Shown piece after piece: positions 57,441-64,000 of a stretch of 64,000 bases of DNA. This DNA is from Megamerina dolium (taxonomy: Eukaryota > Arthropoda > Insecta > Diptera > Megamerinidae). Made by a program: the position numbers and the translations under genes. The stretch covers positions 73,318,418 through 73,382,417 of the forward strand of contig OY978526.1 of the NCBI GenBank assembly GCA_963854835.1, read 5' to 3'. Position 1 is the first letter of the stretch. The number at the start of each line of letters is the position of its first letter. A model generated the notes under the pieces. That model saw only the letters and a program-made list of their open reading frames with translations. It had not been told where the DNA came from and made no database searches.

Positions 57441-59230
57441 TAGATGGAATATTAACTGAGTTATATCGGGTTAAAATTTCTGAAAATTCCGCAGTTAGTC
57501 TCTGATTGCGCTGTGTGAGTGTTGAAGTTGACCGATCATGCTCATTTTGAGTATTTTTGGATCATCCGTAATTTATGTCAAATTTCGTCGTATTATAGTA
57601 TTGTATTATGTGGAATACTGCGAAAGTTATAGCTTTTGAAAGTTGTGAAAAAAAATCCTGATCTTGAAATTTATTACAAGCAGCGAGTAAGATGTAGAAG
57701 AAACAAATTATTTAATTAAAAATGAATTTCGAAAAAATAGATTTCATCGCTGTTTGACTTGCTTCCATTCTAGTTGTAATAAGATGAAATCTCGGGAGAC
57801 GCAAGAGCCCCCAAAAAAAATTGGCATCTCTAAGAAATACACACACATAATTCACTTATAAAGCAGTTACATATTGGTAAAATTGATTTTAAAATTTTAC
57901 TAAATTTGATATATTTATATGCGAGGGATTTGTGGAATAATTAAATATGTACAAATAATAAATTGCAGTGTTCTTATTAGATTGATTATATCTTGTGCGT
58001 CATTGCGATAATTACGAAATTGTACCATAAATACATAATTTAAAATAATTTATTAATCACTATCTCAATATTTAAAAGGTTAGATAAATCTAAAAGAATT
58101 CACCATTTATTTAAATTAAATTATTAAGTAAGTTAGCTCAAAGTTTGGATAATTTTTTTTTTTCAAAAAACAGGCCAACTAGCTCTGATTTGCGAAAATC
58201 GGCAACAACGCCTCATAATTTTTGAAGCTTATTCATGTTACGTTTTAATTAGCAATTTGAAAAACCTTAATAGCATTGCCAAAAAACTACTATGGCACTT
58301 ACCCAGTTGTTTGAAAGCCTTTGCAACATTGTGCAAGCAAAACCACTAACAAAAGTTTATCACAGACAGTATCATCAAGTTTTTATTATATGCTTGAGAG
58401 ATGGATGACGTTGGTAAATATACATACTAAGCATCAAGTCCTTGTCTCAAATATAATACTAATTATACCAATGAAATATAATATTATGACTCTTTATGAT
58501 TTATATGGAACGGATGCATAAATTGTTGAAATATCTGTATTAAAACCATGAGCATATACCTCTATATAGAATCCAGTTTAAGTACGAACACGATTGATTA
58601 AATTTAATTCCAATTTCAATTAAATTTAATTACATAGTTTATAGTACGTTTCAATTGGAATGAATTTTAATTGTGAATTTTTACAATTAAATTCGGATTC
58701 AATTAATTTGAATGTGCAACGTTGTGAAATGCATGCAAAGTGATCCCATTATGCCTGCCTACACATTTAATTAAGTATTATGTGTATTAATCGATTATGG
58801 ATCGTGTTGGAAAATATATTTATTGCAATGAATGCAATGAGACGCATTGGATTAAGTAAATAGAAATTCTATTTTAATTATTTTAGTAGTGAATTAAAAC
58901 ACAAAAAATTATATATTAATTACTCATTACTAAGAAACAAGTCTTCTGGGAAAGAGTAAGTTTGTTCGTTTAACAATTTTGACTAGATGTGGCAAGATTT
59001 AGTAATTATGACTCACAGTCATGCACAATCACTATGACGAATTTAAAATTAGTGTAAATCGACGATTTTTCCATGAATGGTTTTCTTGAAAATCAATTTG
59101 GTGACTCACAAGGTGTCATATTGTTATAATTAGGAAGTTGGCAAGATATTATAATATGATTTATTGTTATAATTAGTTGTCAGAAGGTGTCATAACATGT
59201 CATATTCTTCTAATGTTAGACCGAAGTCAT
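57441..59230. other. AT-rich non-coding
   Basis: Nothing recognised; 58590-58710 has many AATTTAATT-type mutually complementary motifs. Confidence 0.3.
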
Positions 59231-59377
59231 TCAGATGTTTTAAGGCTTGTCGCGCAGGGGTCAAATTGCAGACTCCTCTATGGAGACTCAAAAAATTCAA
59301 ATAAAATGTTTTCCATCTAATACCCAAAATCGATTCTAGTCAAAGTCGATACACGAAGATATCAAATATAAATTTTG

Positions 59378-59452
59378 ATCCCGATTGGAGACGGTTAAGG
59401 TGTGTCGCACAGGGTTCAAAGTTCAGTTTTGTTAACCGTCTCCAATCGGGAT
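59378..59452. repeat. Perfect 21-bp-stem hairpin
   Basis: 59378-59398 (ATCCCGATTGGAGACGGTTA...) is the exact reverse complement of 59432-59452, with a 33-nt loop. A loop segment (GTGTGTCGCACAGGGTTCAA) also resembles 59247-59268 in direct orientation. Confidence 0.75.
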
Positions 59453-59621
59453 TGAGGAGGTGCGTTTTAAAAAACCTGATATAAGAAATATCTTTATACA
59501 TTTAAGGACGACCCCATTAGACATATGGTAATGTAAATTTAATAGAAAACAAAACAAACAAAAATGTCAAAAGCAAAGGCTTTCCCGTATTTAAATTTAA
59601 GTATCATTAAGGGACGCTCAG

Positions 59622-59998
59622 TGGTTGCCGTAGCTCAGTGGTTAATGTGTTGGCCTTCTGATCTGTAGGTCGTGGGTTCAATCCCCGGCTGAAGCATAAA
59701 ATTTCATATTGAAAAGATGTTTCTTTCAAACGGTACCAACCTGTCAGCAAGAATTGGCAATTTTTCCGGCAGTAACAATTTCCCAAAACTGCTTCTTAAA
59801 GAGCTCTGTGCCAAAACTAAGTTAAAGTGATGTCACAAGGGTTCTGCCGATCGGAACCGGCTAATATTAGTAGGTCCCTTCTAATGCTGTCCAAATTAAA
59901 CAATATTGGAAGAGAATCTCGGTGTTATCACAATGGGCCTTTCTGTCCTAAGTGTGTCCTCTCAGAGAGAGGGCAGCCACAATAACATAACATAACAT
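59622..59998 (+). mobile_element. Full-length SINE, tail B, with target duplication
   Basis: The head has GCCGTAGCTCAGTGGTTA (A box) and GTGGGTTCAATCCCC (B box), both intact. The body ends GGAAGAGAATCTCGGTG and continues with tail B (TTATCACAATGGGCCTTTCT, CTCAGAGAGAGGGCAGCC), ending in (CATAA)n. AAGGGACGCTCAG at 59609-59621 and AAGGGACTCTGAG at 59999-60011 are a diverged duplication. Confidence 0.88.
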
Positions 59999-60119
59999 AA
60001 GGGACTCTGAGAGTGAATTTTTTCAAATCTTCGCCAAGGGACGATTTAACTAATGGTTAAATAATTTTGAGCGCGGCAGTTAGACACTGTTTTGAGGTGT
60101 ATTGCTTAGAAGAAAAAAT

Positions 60120-60410
60120 ATTTTTTATTCTGTAAGTCTGGTATTTTCACGAATTTTTCCATCCAATCGGTCCAAAAAGTTACAATAATAATTTGAGTTT
60201 AATGTTTTACCAGTTTCAAGATGATCTATGCTAGCAAAAACTGACGGTAACACTTTCCTAGCCGATTTTTTAACACGATCTCTCTTTGGAGCCGAAAAAC
60301 CAGGTTCACATAACTCAACCGCTTGTTTTGCATTAGGATCATAGCTGTAAACATAGTTAGTCTCATCCATATTAATTCAACAGCGCACACATTTTTAAAA
60401 TGGTCCATGG
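60120..60410 (-). pseudogene. Mariner transposase fragment (irritans-like)
   Basis: The minus strand codes MDETNYVYSYDPNAKQA..., KSARKVLPSVF and LETGKTLNSNYYCNFLDRL, in the order of the irritans-type mariner core from the first catalytic Asp to before the second. A short internal deletion is seen and no other part of the element is present. Confidence 0.65.
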
Positions 60411-61555
60411 AATTTCCATTCCCTTTAAAGCTTTTTTTTTAAAGAGAATTTAAATGATGTTCATTTTTTTCCAATGTTCAAAATAATGCAATACTGTTAC
60501 GTCAATAGTCAAATGACTTGTAAACAAAGAAGGAATTGACACATCGAAATGAACTTTTGGGTATGTTCATATGAAATATGAAATTAAAAATGGCGTTTAA
60601 GTTTTACTTCTATTGTTAACGAAAAGATGGCGCTCCGTTAACTTATCGAAAAACATCATAAAACTCAAGAAAGAAGAAAAGAAGATTACACTCGTGAGAG
60701 AGTATTTTTCGAGTTGTGACGTCATAGTAGTTCAGATGTGAGAGAAAATGACAAAATGGCGAACAAATGTAAAAGAAAAATGTAAACAATGAGGAATAAT
60801 GAATGAATAAAGCAATTCTTGGAAGTGCTATTATCGATTAACCGAGATTAATCGAGATGGGCGCAAATTTAGTATTCTGTGTTCTGTGCGTAAAACCAAT
60901 GTTCGTAAATATTGTATTAAACTTTGTCGAAAAATATTTGTTCATAAGTTTGTATCCGATAATCATTTTTGTAAAATGTCAAATAATAGACAACTCTAGT
61001 AAGTGCATCACAATTCTGCTTGCCATAATAATTCAATCGCCTTTGGGAGCAATTTGACATTTTTGTTTTAATTGCAAAAGTTTTCGTCACAAGCAAAATG
61101 GCACATAAATAACAATTTAACGTTATTTTGTAATAAATATTGAACCCAGGCATTGATGTTGTCCACTAAAGGCAATTTTATTGAACACAATTTTACTGAA
61201 AAGTTTATTGGCATTAATTAATGGTGGGTGTCACATTTTATCGGAATATTATGAAAAAAAAAAAATGAAATGATATGAACATTTTCATGAATCACGAAAT
61301 ACTTAAACTCACGCATGCTCATGCACGAAGAAAAATCAATCACGCCCGATCATTAAATTTTCTTCTTACAAAGTCGCTAATAGTCACGTCGTGAATAAAC
61401 GTGTTGCGACAAAAATCACGATTTTTGCCTGGTGATTTTGTGGCTGTTTAAACCAACACATTTAAAACAAAGCAATCGACTACAAGATATACTAATAACA
61501 AATTGCTTTGAAAAAACAGCAGATGAATTATGTATTATGAAATCAAACAGTGCTT
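60411..61555. other. Non-coding, nothing recognised
   Basis: AT-rich; small ORFs at 60857 and 60917 (minus) lack recognisable domains. Confidence 0.3.
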
Positions 61556-62605
61556 TGACTTACTTACTTACTTACTTACTTATGTGGCCATAACAACCGA
61601 ATATCGATTTAGACCGAAAATAACATGCTTCGCCAGCCATCTCTGTTCTTCGCTAGCTGGCGCCAGTTAGAAATTCCAAGCGCCGTCAGGTTCTCCAGTA
61701 CTTGGTCTTTCCACCGGAGGTTTGGTCTTCCTCCAGCGGGTTCCGAATATAACACCTTCTTAGCTGGAGCGTGTTCTTCCATTCGCTCGACATGACCTAG
61801 CCAGCGCAGCCGCTGGATTTTGATGCGCTTTACTATGTCAATATCGGCATACAGCTCGTACAGCTCATGGTTGTACCTTATTCGGTACTCGCCGCCAACG
61901 CAAATAGGTCCAAAGATCTTGCGTAGGACTTTTCTCTCGAAAACTCCAAGTATTCGCTCATCCGAGGTGGAAATTGTCCAGGCTTCAGCGCCATATGTTA
62001 GGACAGGCATGATGAGAGACTTGTAGAGTGTAGTTTTCGTTCTTCGAGAGAGGGCTCGACTTCTCAATTGCTTACTCAGCCCAAAGTAACACCTGTTAGC
62101 AAGAGTTATCCTACGCATGATCTCCAAGCTGACGTCATTACTGCTGTTAATGCTGGTTCCAAGATAGACAAAGTCCCTTACTACTTCAAAAGCGTAGTTG
62201 TCAACAGTGACGTGCTGTCCAAGACGCCGGGACTCTTTGTTTGTTGACACTAGATACTTCGTCTTGCCCTCGTTCACCGTGAGACCCATCCGACGCGACT
62301 CTCTTTCCAACTCTGAGAATGCTGCACTGACTGCTCGCGTGTTCATGCCGATTATGTCAATATCGTCGGCATACGCTAACAGCATGACACTTTTGTTGAA
62401 GATAGTGCCATTATGTCGTAGATCAGCAGCTCGTATTATTTTCTCCATAATAAGATTGAAGAAGTCGCACGATAACGAATCACCTTGTCTGAAACCCCGT
62501 TCGGTATTAAACGGTGCGGAGAGGTCCTTCCCAATTTTCACTGCACAACGGGAGTTATGCAGTGTCATTCTACAAAGTCGAATGAGCTTTGCAGGAATAC
62601 CGGTG
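61556..62605 (-). mobile_element. RTE-like LINE 3' part with intact RT frame
   Basis: The plus strand begins with (CTTA)n at 61559-61581, the complement of the (TAAG)n tail. A single 338-codon minus-strand frame carries GFRQGDSLSCDFFN, YADDIDIIG, LTYGAEAWTIS, LRWLGHVERM and RWKDQVLENLTALG. It is nearly identical to the copy at 45765 but without its deletions. Homology with that copy stops at about 62605, where a segment in the opposite orientation starts. Confidence 0.88.
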
Positions 62606-64000
62606 GTCTGGTGGTGTTTTCGCAAGGTAACGTGTCTAACTGCCTCAACCAGGTGGGGCTAGCGCAATCCTTGTTGAACTCATCGCAAGTCAACTCACTG
62701 GCTGTCATGTAGTTTGATCTGAGCGCTATGTGATGATACCTTTATTTGTTAATGAGGGGTAGTCATATAGCTTGCTCTGCTTACTCTGTGATGGCGCTTT
62801 CATTATTATTAATGGGGGCCCTCCATGTGGCGACCACCGGGCAACGTCTTCCTGGCACCCGCTGGGAGGCGGCTGAAGTGAGTGGCGAAAATCTCCTCGG
62901 TTAGAGGTTGTGCGTTGGGTTTGGGACCCGCCACATAAAAAACCCCCCCAATGAAAAAAACAAATATGCCTCGGAGAAGGACTACCGTTTTTGTTGATGA
63001 CCCCCGCAAACGAAAAAAGGACCACGATTTACGGATATGCACCTGGAATGTCCGATCCCTTTATAGGGAGGGTGCCTCTATCCAGCTGGTTGATGTCCTC
63101 GAAAAATACAGAGCTGACATCACCGCTCTCCAGGAAATGCGATGGACAGGACAGGGCTGCTCCAAAAGAGCGTCCTGTGACATCTACTACAGTTGCCATG
63201 CTGAAAGGCACGAATTAGGATGTGGATTTTTGGTCAGCAAGAGACTACGACATCTTGTCTCGCAGTTCACGCCTGTGAACGAACGGCTGGCCACAATCCG
63301 CATCAAGGCAAAATTTTTCAACATCAGCCTTATATGTGCCCACGCTCCGACGGATGAGAAGGACAATGTGACCAAGGAGAGCTTCTTTCAGCGCCTCGAA
63401 GAAGCTTATGACCGCTGCCCCCGCCACGATATCAAAATCGTGCTTGGCGACTTTAATGCCAGGGTGGGCAAGGAAGGTACCTTTGGTCCAACTGTCGGAA
63501 AATTCAGCCTCCACCAAAACACCTCCGATAACGGAATGAGGCTGATTGACTTCGCCGCAGCACGAAACATGGTAATTGGTGGTACCAGATTCCAGCATCT
63601 CGACATCCACAAAGCGACATGGCTGTCTCCAGATCATCGTACAAGAAACCAAATTGATCATGTGTTGATTGACGGAAGGCATGCTTCCAGTGTGATGGAC
63701 GTGAAATCGATCCGTGGTGCCAACATCGACTCGGATCACTACCTTGTTGCAGCTAAGGTGCGCACACGCTTATGTGTCGCAAATAACAAGAGAAGTCCCA
63801 CACAGAGAAAGCTCGACGTCAGTAAGCTGCAATCACCAGAGACAGCAGATGCATTTTCCACTCGACTATCGGATCTGCTTATGCAGAACACTCCCCCACT
63901 TGATGATACATGCGCACGGTGGACACATATATCCCACTCCATGACTACTGCTGCCGAGGAGGTAATCGGTTACTACCGGCCTCTGAGGAATGAGTGGTAT
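62606..64000 (+). mobile_element. RTE-like LINE 5' part: 5' UTR and endonuclease (runs off the window)
   Basis: A GC-richer 5' UTR-like region is followed by an ORF from ATG 62951 (or 62966) that stays open to 64000. It encodes an AP-type endonuclease: ICTWNVRSL (Asn), ALQEMRW (Glu), GDFNARVG (Asp/Asn), NQIDHVLI (Asp) and SDHYLVAAKV (final Asp-His). All expected catalytic motifs are present. Such domains are often labelled craniofacial development protein 2-like in insect annotations. It probably belongs to the same LINE family as the RT segment next to it. Confidence 0.85.

Overview
The window looks like nuclear DNA of a higher (cyclorrhaphan) fly. Introns are mostly short and AT-rich, several start codons sit in a fly-like CAAAATG context, the protein families match insect orthologues, and mariner, RTE-like and I/Jockey-type retroelements are abundant. 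A tephritid is my best guess, but that is inference. No bacterial, viral or CRISPR features were seen.

Layout: 1-6600 is repeat-rich non-coding DNA (SINEs, a MITE, LINE remnants). 6929-12106 (+) is a two-exon homeobox gene with a Not/Noto-type homeodomain and an N-terminal eh1-like repressor motif; its 3.7-kb intron is almost entirely transposon debris. 12772-24665 (-) is an eight-exon ZFYVE26/spastizin gene (2306 aa, FYVE finger). 26494-29865 (+) is a nine-exon VPS39/Vam6 gene (900 aa), divergent from ZFYVE26. Both proteins act on late endosomes, lysosomes and autophagy. 31048-31704 (+) is a REV7/MAD2L2 HORMA gene, tail-to-tail and 119 bp from 31824-33399 (-), the splicing factor SF3A3 (noi). 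All these exon models were assembled by hand, are in frame across every junction and end at stop codons.

33400-37031 is a cluster of MITEs and palindromes. 37032-37232 (+) is a probable first coding exon of an unidentified gene whose remainder was not found. 37233-64000 is mainly transposons, tandem repeats and AT-rich DNA, possibly a very long intron of that gene.

The most interesting system is a tRNA-derived SINE family, about a dozen copies of up to roughly 370 bp. It has intact A and B boxes, one shared body and two alternative 3' tails. Tail A ends in a hairpin and T-rich (TTTA)-like repeats. Tail B is nearly the same sequence as the 3' UTR of a LINE remnant at about 11430-11510. This looks like one SINE body that exchanged its 3' tail and so may use different LINE machineries. 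Target-site duplications of 8-15 bp flank several copies. One SINE-body segment has also been amplified as a 270-bp tandem array (38905-39710). At the right edge, two RTE-like segments lie head to head in an arrangement expected of a twin-primed (5'-inverted) LINE insertion.
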